A stretch of DNA of 64,000 nt, taken from the NCBI GenBank assembly GCA_038501785.1, contig JBAMJR010000031.1, forward strand, positions 14,911,501-14,975,500, given 5' to 3'. The notes under the pieces are model-generated. The model saw nothing but the letters and a program-made list of their open reading frames with translations. It did no database searches and was not told the DNA's origin. The position numbers were made by a program, and so were the translations under genes. Below are positions 41,601-56,423 of the stretch, piece after piece; within the stretch, counting starts at the first letter, position 1, and each line of letters starts with the position of its first letter. The DNA comes from Myoxocephalus aenaeus (Eukaryota > Chordata > Actinopteri > Perciformes > Cottidae).

Positions 41601-44600
41601 TGAACATTGACACTCAGCCTTACCCACTTGTCCCTAATTTGAAGCCGTCACAGAAAACGCAATACATTTTAAAACAACCACAAAACTGCCAAAGACCTGA
41701 CAGTGCAGCTCTGTTTTTGTTGTTGTTGTAGTGTTTAAAGATGACGTAGATCTGATCTCAGATCTCTGGCACTCTGCACCAACCATCTGAGATGGGAATC
41801 TCAGCTGAGCACGGCTGCCTGGTCGCTATGAATGGGGGTAAATCAGATTGTGCGCGTTGCTTAATACGTTCAATAAAGTATTTGTGGAACTCTGCGAGGA
41901 ATGTGCGTCAGTGCACGACGAGAGTGAGATAAGAGGGGAAGATCCTGCACATCGCAGAGACGCATACTGGGCTGACTGACATGCCGGTTCAAACTGAACA
42001 ATACTAGGGATTATTCTGTATTATGTTTTAGTGCACCTCAGGAAGGATATATACATTTCAATTTGAAATTCTGTTTGTCACTTAATCTGTCCGTCTTTGG
42101 TGCATTCACTGGGTGCATTTAGAGGCCCGTTTCAAAAGTGTTATCCATATTGTCACTCATGAATTGCAGACATCTGCACGACATAGAGGGATCTCGCAGG
42201 CTTCGTGTACGGTATCGTTTGAAAGTTCTGTATAGTTTGCCTTAGTTTGTAGTTTGAAACGCGTCAAAATTGGCTAAAGAGGAAAAATATCTCCTGTTGC
42301 AAATCGCTGCTTGCATGTTGCAGAGTTGGTGCCACAGACTCCGGATCTTCAGGGAGTCAAACCGTGTGAGTGAGATTGTTGTTTAGGTAAAAAAGAAACA
42401 GGTCTGTAGGTGATGCCGCCTTGTGACGGCTACTCAAAGTAAAAGGCACCCGTTTTAAAGGGACAGTACGTGGGTTATGGCGACATCTAGCGGTGAATAG
42501 CGCTCAGCTCACTTCTCCCTCTCCGAGACTGTAATGTGAGCCGCCGCTGGTCTCGCTCAGAGGTCCTCCTGACCACGATCAAACTACTTTAGGACCAACG
42601 GAAGTCGGGCGGCTGGCGATACCACGTTTTTTTGCGCTGCAGTTTCACGAGCGCCTCGGAGAACTACGGTGGCCTTCAGGTTGCTCGAGCCCATGTTTGT
42701 TTTGTCCGTTCTCGGCTGCTGAAGAAACATGGCGGTGCAACATGGAGGACTCTGTGAAGAGGACCGCTCCCTGTGCAGATACGAAGGGATCGTTCTCAGT
42801 AGTATGAAAATGTAGTGATTAGTAATGCTATTCATGCTAATACACACTGGCCCTTCAAACCCTAATTGTCTGGGGTTGTTATATTGATGTTGTTTTAATA
42901 CTCAAATACATACAATACTATTTACGTAAGGTGATATATTTAAGACTCCAGTTTATGATGAATATTGGTACTTTCTGTTTACCTTTTGGCAGTGTGTCGT
43001 TTTCGAGATATTTGAAGAAAACGGTTTCTTCATCCAAAGATTGACCTTATTTACTGATTATGTACAGTATGATTATATAAAGATCTGTTGTGATCCTTAC
43101 ATGTGAAGGACAGAAGACGGGTCCCGTTTGTTTTCTACTCTGTTTGGAATTAACAGGTCATCATTGTAAATGAGAATTGGTTCTCAATTGATTTTACCTG
43201 GTTAAATAAAGGTCAAATAAAAACTGAGAGGGAAGAAAATTATCTTTTAAAGATGTTTCTTTAAAAACATGAATAAAAATACCATCCAGAAAAAACAAAA
43301 AGGTGATTTTCTTTTTGAGGAATTAAAAGATGAATTTGCTGTGGTTTTGTATATTATTACTCATTTATGAAGGACATAGGGGATGAGTGTTATGAGCACA
43401 ACGTCAACATCCTTCCTTCAGTGAAACGGACTGCTGACACCACCAGCATCACAAACCTAACCCCCCCCCCCACCCCCCGCATCCCCTGCATTTGTTCATG
43501 ACTTTCACCTGTACGTTTCCTGTGAGGGTCTCCATGCCCCATTACAAGGTGACAACACTCTCCGCAGGTGGTCCCACGCCAAAGAAACAAACCACCGAAA
43601 TCAGTGTGTTTTTTCTTCTTCTTCTGGCTTGTGAACCTTTAAGGGTTCTTACGGTCATGGAAAACCTGGAAAAATGGTTATTTCCAAGCCTGGAGAAGTC
43701 CTTGAAAAAAATTAAATCCCCAAAGTTTTGGAAAAGTCATGAAAATGTGTTATATTCATGTGTTCATGTCGTTCATTTACGCCGAGTTTGAAATAATTAA
43801 TATGCTTTTAAAAGAAAGACGCTTAAAATATAAGCAGGCATACATACAGGCATCTATATAAATGTTTATTCTTTTCATCAAACTATTGTCTCTCATTCAT
43901 TCTCATTCTCATTGTTAGTTTAAATTCTCACTTTTTCATGTTTACACCGAGATTTCACAAAATGTTTGGTCATGGAAATTTGGTTAAAAGTCATGGAAAA
44001 GTCATGGAAATCCATTGGTCAGACTGTGTATGAACCCTGCCTTTAAAAGGACACACTATTTACTTGCAACGCCTCGTCACAAGTTGCATAATCTTGTGAC
44101 GTTGTATTCTAAATATATATCTTTTATTCTTTTCATTCGGAAATGTTTATAAAATATATAAAGAATAATCAGCAGGGAAAGAAACTCGCTGCCCTTTTTA
44201 TTTTTAATGGTGAACACGAGCAGGTCACCTCCACAACGCTACTGAGTGACTGACGGTTAAAGTTGTTAAAGTTTTTTACAAATACATGACGGGGAATAAG
44301 TTACTGTGACCATCTTTGTTGTTTTCCAGTTTTTGGGAATCAGCTTTTGTTCCCATCTGATTGAATATGATAGGACAGTGATAAATAGTCTTAATTAAGT
44401 CTCTGTGGTGGATTATCCCTCTTACATCTATATTGTAAAACAGGTACAAATGATTAAAACAACATTGATAACAACTTGGAGATACTGCAGGATAAAACTT
44501 ACAAAAATAATACTTTTTAAATATTCCACCATTTTTATTTCATAAGAAAAAGGCACGCTGGAGAAAATAGTAGAACTATGTTGACTGTTTTTACCTCCAT

Positions 44601-44807
44601 GAGTATCTGAGAGGGTTATCTTTACTCTTCTTGCTGTACTTTGTCTAATACTGTAATAATGTAATCAGAAGTCGGGCCTTTTCCCGTAAAACGGCTTGTT
44701 ATCCAGAGCTGACAGAGGAGGTTTGTTGGAGGTTTTTATTCAGCACTGTATCGCCAAAGAGTCAGTTTAAACATTTGGTGTCTAATTGGTGCAACCACTA
44801 TCTATTT

Positions 44808-44875
<68 letters not shown>

Positions 44876-46158
44876 TATCTGAACAGGAGGCTTCCACAGT
44901 CCTTCCCCTTGTCTGAAGAGTTGTGTGTGTGTGTGCCAGTCCTGCACTGTGTCCTTGATGTTGTTCCAATTGATATCTTATCAGCCGGGTTTAAATCACT
45001 CTGCAGGGTTATAAGCATGTTGTTCTTGTGAGCTTCACATAATGAACTCCTTTTCTGAACTAATGCGGCTGCAAAAAAAAGGCACTGTAGCTTTTCTACT
45101 TTTTATTTTGCTACTACTGAGTTATTATCTTCTAGATTGCTTTTATTCAACGCTTAATCGAACAAAAAGCACCACATATTCTTTGTTTTTAAAGATAAAT
45201 AAAAAACCTTTGGGGTCGGACTTGGGCTGCAATTAACTGTAATTTTGTTTTCAATGAACTATTATTTGGTCAATTATTTGTTTGATTAATCAAAAGTTCA
45301 CAACAGTCCGATACAGGAAGACATTTGAGAAGCTGTAACAATTTAGTTTTGGTCATTTTTGTGATTAATTCATCTTTAAAATAGCTTCTGCTCATTATTT
45401 TAATGATCGACTAAGTGCCTAACTTTGAACTGTTTTAAAGACTCAATGACCAATCAGTTAATTTACAGATTAATGGGCAGAGTTCTTGATAAGGAAAGGT
45501 TGCAGCCCAGTTTCCAAAGTAAGGAGAGTAATATAATATCCAGAATGCATCCTGGTTGTTGATTTAATCTAACGTTTGCGCCACACCTCCTTTCAATCCG
45601 TGAATTGTTTGGCTTCGACCGAACATGTCGTGAACCTCCGGCTGGTCCGTGAGGAGGAGATAGCCGTGAGGAGGAGATAGCTCTGAGCCTACCTGCCCTC
45701 CCCTTCTACCTGGCTGCCAAACAGCGGCCCGTCAGATTTATCTCCCTCCCAGGATACGGCTAATCAGTTGGCCAAATACAGAGATCCAAATAACCTTCAG
45801 GAGTGCCACGCTGTCCTTTCCCCTCCTCCTCCCCCCCGCAGACCCCCGCTGTCTCCGCAAAATTGCCTTCTGGAGTTAGTGAGCGGGAACAGTTAAGATT
45901 TACAAACAATGATGAAGCTTGTCATGCGTCTTTCTCCATCCGTCACGGCGGGCCGGGCGGAGCTGTGGGTAGAGCCGTCCCGGTGTTCTTCATAAAAGCC
46001 AGCTCGCTGTGAAATACGCCCCCGGCCGGCCTGTTTACTGCCCCGCGCCCGTCAGCAGCCCCGCCGCCGTAAATCGCAGAGCGGGGAGGTGACAGCGCAG
46101 TCCATCAAACTCCCCGCCCCACCTCACTGCCTTCCCAACATCTCCCCCCTTTCTCCTC

Positions 46159-46204
<46 letters not shown>

Positions 46205-46857
46205 GACACACACACGCTGTTTCTCCACTAACACCCGCCCCTCACTTGTTCACCAGGAGGCTCAGATGAGCTGCCCTGAAAGAGTTATGGCGGTTTCAGT
46301 CTCACAGGAGACAGCTTCCAGCCGGGAGGCGGTCGGTGTTTACGCTCTCTCTCTCTTTCGTGTCCTTGTCGAGATTTCCAAATTTCAAAACGGCTCAAAG
46401 TTTGTCCGCACAGCAACTTTCCTTTTCACGTACTTCTTCTTCTTCTTATATTTTTTTCAGAGAACAAGATTTATACCAATGTCAGACCTCGAACATCGAG
46501 CGCCGCTGCCTTGGCTCCACGTTGGTCTGTTTTGTTATATCGGTGTCAGCGCGGCGCGCACAGTAATTTAAATGCAAATCAGATTGTTGAGGTATTGCAG
46601 ATGTTAATCCTGCTAATCGATAGACCTGTGTGAGCCCATTAAGTTAGAAATCCATTACTATCTTTCTAGATGATATTCTATTGATTTCTTTCTTGCTTCA
46701 ATCTATACTGTACTGTACACCAAAGTGAGTTACTGCGTATAAAGTCTGTCGTTTCGGGTTCTCCGCCTCCTCTGGGAAAAAGAGAGAGATTGCCGTCACT
46801 AAGTTTCTTTGTTTCGTGTGTAAAATGGCATTTACCTGCTTTCAGATCAGATTACTT

Positions 46858-46945
<88 letters not shown>

Positions 46946-48184
46946 AACAGTTAAGTCCCTTTACACACATAAACACACTGCATGTAATTGAACACACACA
47001 CACACACACACACACTCAAGGCCACACTCATTCTGGAGATGTCTAAAAGGCCTCTCACTCTTTTGGATTTATTAAACCCGAAACAAATCGGTACTTCTAC
47101 CTCAAGAGGTGACCTTTTCTAAGGAAGTGCTGTTTCATGTCGTGTAGCGGCAAGAGTTCATTTCCTCTGGTCACCGACAGGCTGAACATCAGTCACCTCC
47201 CTACATGCAGTCTGTGTTGTGAGGAAAGAAGACTGTTGGTTTTCTCAGCAATCTCTGCAACTTAATACAGTGTTTAATTACTCATACCGTTACGTTGTGG
47301 TATCTCAAGTATAAGAAAACCTTGTAGTTTAGTTCAGATTCAAACACATTCATGTGAATTCTATAGAGACAATGACAATCTTTTGAATCCTAAATAATCC
47401 CTGTGTTCATTGGGATTCATGTGGCAGTCCCTACAGGAATATGTTTTCATTATACTAGTAATATTTTTGAGATTTCTGCTCTGTTGACGTTGAAACAGAA
47501 ACGCTGTTGTGCACTAATCCACTGGTTCTCTCCCTTTCGCAGATGAGATTTATCAAACGATTCATATTCAGTACAATTTATAATCAATGTTCTTTTGATT
47601 TTCCGCTGGGACAAAATGTGCCGCTGAAAAATGACAAGTTCTCATGTGGATGAGAAAGATGAGACAATGTGGCAGATGAACAGATTTCAGTTTTTAGTAC
47701 TTTATGTCACTTTTTTTATATCAATTTCTTAGATAAAGTTCAGTAAACAAACCCAAAACCTTTAAGATAAGATTTTTCTCGTCGGCTAATAACCCCTAAT
47801 GAAATATCCCCGACATATGAATGCATTTAGTTTGAGGCAATGACTTGATTCAACCTGTAAATAAGAGCCAGCCGCAGAGAAAGTGACCCTGCTGGGGGCC
47901 CGTCGGCCCCCGAGGGGCCTCATTGAACGTGTGGCTGATTGAGTGTCTCTCCTAGCTCTCGGTTACAGTGGAAAAGTCCTGTGTGGCCCTTCAGATCTTC
48001 CCCTGCTGTGCTGCTAAGTGCCCTGAAAGCCTCCGGGGCCCATGGATGGGCTAAATACCAGTGTAATTGTCTGCTCAGGGCACAAGCACCGTTGTAATGT
48101 GTTGTACAACACCACCATTAACCGGGCCTGGGGCTGTACAGACATTAAATGGCCGGGGCTGTGTAGTTTATGTCCTCTTCCTCC

Positions 48185-48243
<59 letters not shown>

Positions 48244-50421
48244 CCTCTCTCACACTGTCCAGCTGTGAGGGGCCTGAAAGGAAATGAAACGTGATTCTAT
48301 TAACTTCTGTTTTATCCTACAGAGAGGTAAAGTCCCTCCCCCTTCCTTATTTTGCAAAAAACTTGTCCAGCGTAATTAACAAGGGACAAATATTTATTTT
48401 AAATCCCGTTTGAGTTGTGCCATTAATTACACATCGGATGTTTGGCGATTTAAAAGAACATTTTTGCACAGAAAGAAAGTCCTAGTTTTTTCGTAGATTT
48501 GGGTAACATTTGGGTTTGTGTGAAACTGCTCATGAACTACATGATATCTCGTCACCAACACGGCGGTTTCCTTAGCTAGCAGGTAACTTTAGCTCTGTTC
48601 CACAAACACATAAAACACCTGACATGTTTAGAATAGAAGAACAACAACGTTGTTGGAGTGAGTACGTCCTGGTACAAAACACGCAGGCGTCAAAGCTTCA
48701 GCGAGAGACGCCTTCGTGTCTGTGTAGTCTTTCTAATTTACGTATTTCACCGTCTTACACACAGTTTTACGACAAAATGTGACTTTCTTGACGTTCAAAA
48801 GTATCTTTTAAATTGACAAACATCATATTTGTATTTCATGGCACAATTGAGACGGATTAAGAAATTATTCTCGCCGTTGTCTATTTTTTCCCCAAATAAG
48901 GTCCCACCGTGGTCCACCAGAAAGCAGAAAGGGGCGGGACTTAGCCTGCTGTCGGCAATATACCAAACATAGTTATATGTTCATAGGTATATGTATGTTT
49001 GTTTACATAGGTAAATAATATATCACTTTTTGGGCTACAGTCAAGATCTGCAGTCATTACTTCAAGCGAAAACCTTCCTATTTTTTCATATATATATATA
49101 TAGTGGCTTACAGGTGGCAATGTATAGTTTTATATATATATACCTAAAAAAGAGGCTAGAATTAATGTTAAAGAAAAGACAGTAAAGAACAGGGCTCTTT
49201 TTAATTAAGATGAAATGTTAATTAAATAAAAATGAAATGCAATTCATTCCCAACAACTAATATGGGAAGTTAAAGATAACTGTAATATGTTATTTTACTC
49301 GGTTGAGAAAGGAAATGTACATTTTAGATCACTTGGAGTAACATCTTAACTAACTGGAGGGTCTTCACCGTAGACGAATGAATTACTTACTAACATTTCA
49401 AAACACTTCCCCGATGCAGCAGCTTTACTGCAGAGTATCTGATCTGTATGTAAAATACTTCACACACACGGAGCGGATGCTGTTTTCCGGATGTCCGTTT
49501 GAGACAAACTCGGACAGTTACGGTGCTTTCCTCCCTAATCGTGCTCTCGCAGTCACTTTCCTTGCTTTGCTTTGAGCGGCGGCTCGGCACCGGAGTGACG
49601 GATGGCGTCGCCTTGGCAGCTCTCTGAAACAGCCCAACGCCTCGGATAAACACACACGGCAGCTTTAGCGCCCCGCGGGACGCGTCCTTCTTTGCATAGC
49701 AATATATTTCACTCCTCCTGTGTCCTTTGCTTTGGCATTTTTCTTACGCTGTCGACTCGCAATGACTCTCCGGTTCAAAACGTAATGATAGGAAAGTCCC
49801 GCACGTATCGATCGGGCCGCCTCAGCTCATTATTGCATATCCATAACTTTTCGACGAGGCGCGTCGAGAAGCCCGGGCGCTGGACTGACAGGCCATTTTG
49901 TGAGTTGATGGGGCACAGTAGCCGAAATGGAGATTTAGCATTGAGACGGGGGCCGTGTCACGCCTCCCCGGCAGTCATCTTCATCGGGGACAGATTGGTT
50001 AACAATGCAGGAGCAAAGGTTCCTCTCTGCTTAATTAGCCTTTGACCCCGACACCGACGCCTTCTGTCAGCCCCGCGTCGGCCCGCCGCTCTCGTCGGCT
50101 CCACGGCAAACCAATAATGAGCGTTTAAGTGTTTTCTGACCCCCTCGTAACGGCTGCATAACAGACTGCATCGCTCTGAGCAATTGTCTCCACGGATCTT
50201 CATTTGCGCGATGAAAGAATGAGAAATATGCGGAAGATTTAACTGGCACACAAACAGTGAAATGAGGAGTCCTTACACACGACAATGCAAATGCTATTAT
50301 TTGTCTCTTTGTTTAGTCCTCCGATTAAAGTGTTTGATGTTGCTTGAAATTAGCAAGACGCTCAGGCTTCACTGCAGGCTGACGGTTAGAGCACTGTTAC
50401 GTTTGCTTTACCGGCGGGAGC

Positions 50422-50480
<59 letters not shown>

Positions 50481-53400
50481 AAGCAACTTTTCTTCTTGAG
50501 AAAAATTTCATTTGGTCCTGTCCACTGAGGGTTTTCCGAACCTCCCAAATGGATTTTACACTCTTTATATTATATACAGTATATATATATACTGTATATA
50601 TATGCATTTATATATGCATATATATATACAGTATATATATATATATACTGTATATATATATATACTGTATATATATGCATTTATATATGCATTTTCCACT
50701 CTATGTATATATATATATATATACAAAGAGTGGAAAATGCATTTGGGAGGTTCGTAAAACCCTCAGTGGATCGAACCAAATGAGATTTTTCTCAAGAAGA
50801 AAAGTTGCTTCAGACTGAAAATACCAGATTAGAAGATAATTTCCTTTAAATAACAGATCAGATATTTTAAGAAATGCAACCGTGTCTCTTTGACGTTTGG
50901 TTTATGCACATTTAGAAATTAAGTTATGCTCAAATGACATTTTAAACCAACTCGGCGGCGAGCCTGTAGGGATGGCAAAGGTGGGCACTTTGGTCACCGT
51001 GTGCAGATATTCATGGTACCCAGAGGATGTACTGTTGTGACTTTGATGATCTCGTCCCTTTAACACTGCCAGCAAGTTTAAATGTTCACTCGTCCAGTGA
51101 ACTAGCTCAACATGGAGTCATGGTGGACATTCATGGTTCAGGGTGAAACATCTCCACAGCTGTTGGATGCATATTGTGCATTTATTAGGTTCTTTATTTA
51201 CCGTTTTATTTATCTAAAAATTGGATTTCTTTACACTGAACATCACCAGCAAAATGAGGAAATTATTTTGATGACTGATAAAACTGCAAAATAGTGAGAC
51301 TTAAATTTGAGATTAAATTTGTTCTCGTGTAGCAACTAAAATATAAGACAACAAAGCACTTTTTTTAAGATGAGGAAATGATTATTGTTTTAGTTAAATA
51401 TTGACAAAAGACTATTTTTACTTTGTTTTTGTAGCTTAAAACCAAAACCAAAATCCTCTGACTAAATAAAGTGTGGCACAAACTAAAAACCATGGACGTA
51501 GTCTCCTTTTGCAAATCAATGTAGTATATAAACATAATTTCTGGGTGCAGCTTGTGCTTAGTTAATGTAATGCACATACGATAACAGAAATGTGTAGGAA
51601 ACAACTGATACCTCCTCTTTTTCGGCATTTGCTGGAATCGGACATCGGCGACATCGTAGAAGGACTTGCAGAATTGGGAGTCGGCGATGAGCAGTGATTT
51701 GAAACTGAGGGTGAAGGTCTGCGGGTGTGAACATCAGCTGAGTGGCAGCAGCCTCCACTGTTCAGTGCTCAGTATTTAAAGCCTGTCTGCTCTTTGACGG
51801 AGTTTTCTGGGCCATTAAGTCCTGCCGCCGGCCCGATGATGAGCAGCCAGACGCCCATATGGTTTCTGCAGAGGGGAGCGTCCTCAGATGGACACCCGTG
51901 GGGGCCCCTCTCACTCTGGCTCGGGGCGATTTCTTTTTTCTTTTTTTCCTCTTTGACACAGCTCGTATCATTTTAATGGGAGCCATTTAATCCCAGGCCA
52001 ACCTTGTCATGTGACAGGCCACTCTTCATTCTGAAGATTGAATTTTGGTTCCCGTGATGATAGCCTCCACTAAGTGCTCTGGTCCCCGGACAGCACTGGC
52101 GAATTATCACTGATTGTTTTTTTTTGGGGGGGTGGGTTGCGGGGGGGTGTTTGGTAAATTGCTGGTTGTGCATTGGATATTGTCGCACTGAGTAAATTGC
52201 AGACTGCGAGACTCGGTTGAAAGCTGCAGAAAAGGCTCGTAAATGGACCTTCAGTTAAGATTACGTTGTCAAACTTTCACCCTTTTAATCTGGTTTAACG
52301 TGTTTCAAGTGTGTCATAATTCATTTAAGAAGGTTTTAAGTGAATGAGACTGACTGGATTTCATTAACTTGAAATTACTCTTAAATTGCCAATTTGAATT
52401 ATTATGTTTCATACACTAAATGGAAAAAGGTATACGGACACCTGAGCATTACACCTGTATGATATCGTTAAATATATATTTACTAATCTGCAGCTTTAAA
52501 GCTTCCATTCTTCTCGGAAGTCTTTTTTTGCATCTTTGTCTTTTTTTTGTGGGTACGTCCAATTTGGTGGTCAAAGGTCACTGAGATTTTTGGCTATAAT
52601 TCAAGAATTCATATGCTAGTTATGACAAACAGGATAAAACAACGACATTTGACATGGACATCTATCTACATGTAAACAACCGCAAGACAATCATTTTACT
52701 TTCTGTTTCATTTCCTTCAAATTTGATATCCTTTGGTTTCAGACTGTGACGTTTTTTTTATGGGTTTTAAAAATGTTCTGCCCTTTTTACGATCAAACAA
52801 TACATTTATTAATTGAGGGGATAATCTGCAGATTAATGAAAATAATCAATTGTTAGTTGTAGCCCTAAAAGGAGTCTAATGAAAATAAATCGTGGTTACA
52901 TATTCATTCGTTCATAATTTTGAATTTACTTGAATTTTAAACAGAGAAGCCATATCAATGCAAATGTTCTTCTAGCAACTTCAGTAACTCACGTCTCTTA
53001 CAGTTTAATGCAGAATCGTGTGTGTGTGTGTACAGGCCTGTGTGTGTGTGTTTACTTAAGTGTTATCTACCCCTATGACCCTTGTGTACGGTGGATGGGT
53101 GTAGAGTATGAAACCCTCAGAGGGAGCTTATCCCCGCTGCATCAGACTGAATTACCGTCTCTCCTCTCACATCTGGGCTTTTGTTCCCGTCTTTGGCAGC
53201 AGCAGAAATGATTGCGCCTTCATTCACTCCCTCCCTCCCTCCTCTTAACAGGACAAGTGGGAGGTTAAAAAAAGCTTCCTTTTGTTATTCCACACAAAGA
53301 CTGTTTAATAGTTTGGAAATCTTATATAGAGTGCTGAGTGACTGGGAAAAGGGCAAAAGTTCACGCAGCAGAATAAACTCTCTTTCAACATCACCAGCAG

Positions 53401-56335
53401 GTTAAGTTTGTCTCGTTACAAGCTTCTTCCTTTTTTTTCTACACAGTCTGAACCAACCAACAAGGGAAGTTATTACCACTCACTGCTTTATTATACACAG
53501 AGCGGAAATGTGTTAACAGCTGTCAACTCGAAGATACTCTTATAATTCAGCCTGTACTCTCCAGAATGTGGGTTTTGGTAGTTATTCGGTGTCCAAAAAA
53601 CGTCAAAAAAGTCGACAACTTCTAACTATAAGTGTGACTGGTCTGCCGGGGGTTTGACGTTGCTGCTTTACTTTGGTTTTAAGTGTTTTTACTCAAGTAT
53701 TTCCATTGTACACTACTTTATACTTCGACCTCACTACATTTCAGAGGCACATATCGCTGAGCATTTCCCTCCCCCAGCGTTCCAAAGAGGTTTTATTGTG
53801 TTATCGTTGATCACTTTCTCTTTTCCTGAGCGCTATATGAACTAAAAAAACAAACAACAACAACAAAGGACGCACCGCATTTAGTTTTCTACAGTTACAT
53901 CGGTCGTTTAAGTCATTTCCTCTCCGGGGGATAGTGACAGCAAAGAACTTACGTTGAAACTCTTCGGAAGTCATCACACTCGTAGCCACGATGCAAAACG
54001 TTATGTCATAATTTAACCGTATGGCACCAAGCCCTGTTTTCTGAAAATCCGAATGGTTAATATACCCATACTACATTCTGATTATCTCCTCAACCACAAG
54101 GCCTATTTGAATACATTATTAAGGTATAATATACAGAAAACCCTTGGGAACATAGATAATAAGTTCATATATGTGTTACTGGTATATTGGTTTATGACAA
54201 AAAAGAAAAGAAAAATCTTATCGTAACTATATTTGCTATATTTGCATTTAATATATAACATATGTTAAGAGTATCTGTGCGAAGTTTGGCTTTGATTGAG
54301 GGAAGTTAATTTTTTTTTAATAATTAACAGCGTTGGCGGTTTTCTTCAGGTTGTTGAACACAACTAACACAACTTAGACGAAGCCGATTAATTCATTTGT
54401 CTTTGAACAGAAAATTCATTAAGAAAAAATAAGTGATCGATTTAAGTTTTTTTTTTTTTATGCAAAAATGGCAATCATTATGTGGCTGCTTTTCTTTATT
54501 TCATATCATTGTCAATTTTATATATTTTTTGGGGACCAAACAAGCAATTTTAAAACCTCACTTAAAGATGTGAAAACTCTGTTTTCTGACATTTTATCTT
54601 CACGAAACAATGAATGAATAAATCAAAGGAATGATCCAAAATGGAGTTGACAATAAAAGTAGCGTGTATATTGTGTAATCAGCAGCCACAGTGTCCTGAA
54701 CAGGTGCTCGACGTCTCTCTGGTGTTCCAGCAACATTAATCTGTATTAAACAGGAGAGCCGAGGACAGTCGGACGCAGCGGAGAACATGCGTACAAAGCG
54801 GCGCGTCGTGATTTAACATCTCCGGTGAAACCAACGCGTCCAGTTGCTTCCAGCCTTTAATTACACGTCATAGATTTCCTGCTGATGAACAGGAAGAATT
54901 AACAGTGAACGGGGCTAATTCCCAGCTGCTGCTCTCCTCCACCCACATGCTGTTATTGCTGTACAAGTAGGCCGCTGAGAGCCGGCTGCACTTAGCTACA
55001 CAAACATCAGTATTAACGATCGGGCTGCCAGTTTGGAATTGGTGACAAACTGCAGACGGGCAGAAATTGGAGTCCGAAACCAATCGGGAAGTTAATGAGG
55101 AGAAAAATTACTCCTCTGTTCCCCCTCCCGCCGCTGCTGAGGAGGAGAGAGAGGGAGAGATGGTGGAGGTGAGGGATGAGGAGGCGGATCAAGAAGTCAG
55201 AGGATTCTGGGAAAACACCGGACATCAGCTTTTGTTAACGCTATCGCGATCAGGAGGTTATGAACATGTATTTGTGAAGGTCCGAGGATCAATTTAGATA
55301 TTTTATGCTTTGACTGGAGCACAGTTAGACATTTTTGGGTATCATTTGATATTGTTCAGTCACATATATTTAAAAAACAATCAAATATACATTGTTTTAA
55401 TGTTTTTTTGTGAGATAATACACCTTAAAACACAGTTTTCTTATATATCTACTACAGATCACCTTTTCAGAACTATTTCTTTCTCTCATGATCAGGGCCG
55501 TTGTTTTCAAGATTGATTCATCTGCAGATAATTTTTTTGATTCATCGATTAATCATTTGATCTATTCAATGTTCGAAAACTGAAAAAAATAAAAATACAT
55601 CACAATTTGTCAAGGCCTTTTTTCAGTTGACTTGTTTTATTAAACAACAATCCCCAAACCCCCCAAAAGGTAAACAGAATCTCAGGTTTCATTCTGGCAG
55701 CAACAGAGTAAAAAAGTCAAATATTACGTGAATAATAAAAGCATTCTTTGAAAAAGAATTGCTAGATTTAACAAATTTATCGCGTACCGCATAACAATTA
55801 AGAAATACTGGAAAATAAAGTGAGATAAAAAGATGACTTGATTCATTGACAATCAATCCACAGACAATAATTTACAATCAATTACCATTTTTCAAGCAAT
55901 AAAAACCCAACAATCAATACTTTCAGATCCTCAAACGTGACGATTCGCTGCTTTTCTGTTTCATAAACAAGAAAATCTTTGAATTGAACTTTCTGACAAA
56001 ACAAACAATCGGGTGACGTCAATCTCACCACTTTCTTGCATTATTGTTTGATCTTTGATCATTAGTTGCAGCGCTGGTGGAAGAATACCCGTCCCATGGG
56101 GGACCAGGAGCACCACGAGACGTCTTAGTTAGCACCTATGGGTGCTTTCACACCTAACCGGTCTGGTCCGGTTAAAGCAAACTCATTAAAAAGAAAGCGA
56201 TGCGGGTCCACGGCGGTTATTGAACGTTACATGTGGATGCCTGTACAAACAGAGGAGAAGGCTGTTAAGCAGCCTGATGTCTTCACAGTCTTATTAGTGT
56301 GTGCAGTGGCTGGGCGAGTGTTAAAATGCTTGGGT

Positions 56336-56423
<88 letters not shown>

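Noticed and set aside
42584..42847. 87-codon minus-strand frame in intron 4
   Set aside because: It lies within the MITE-like repeat.
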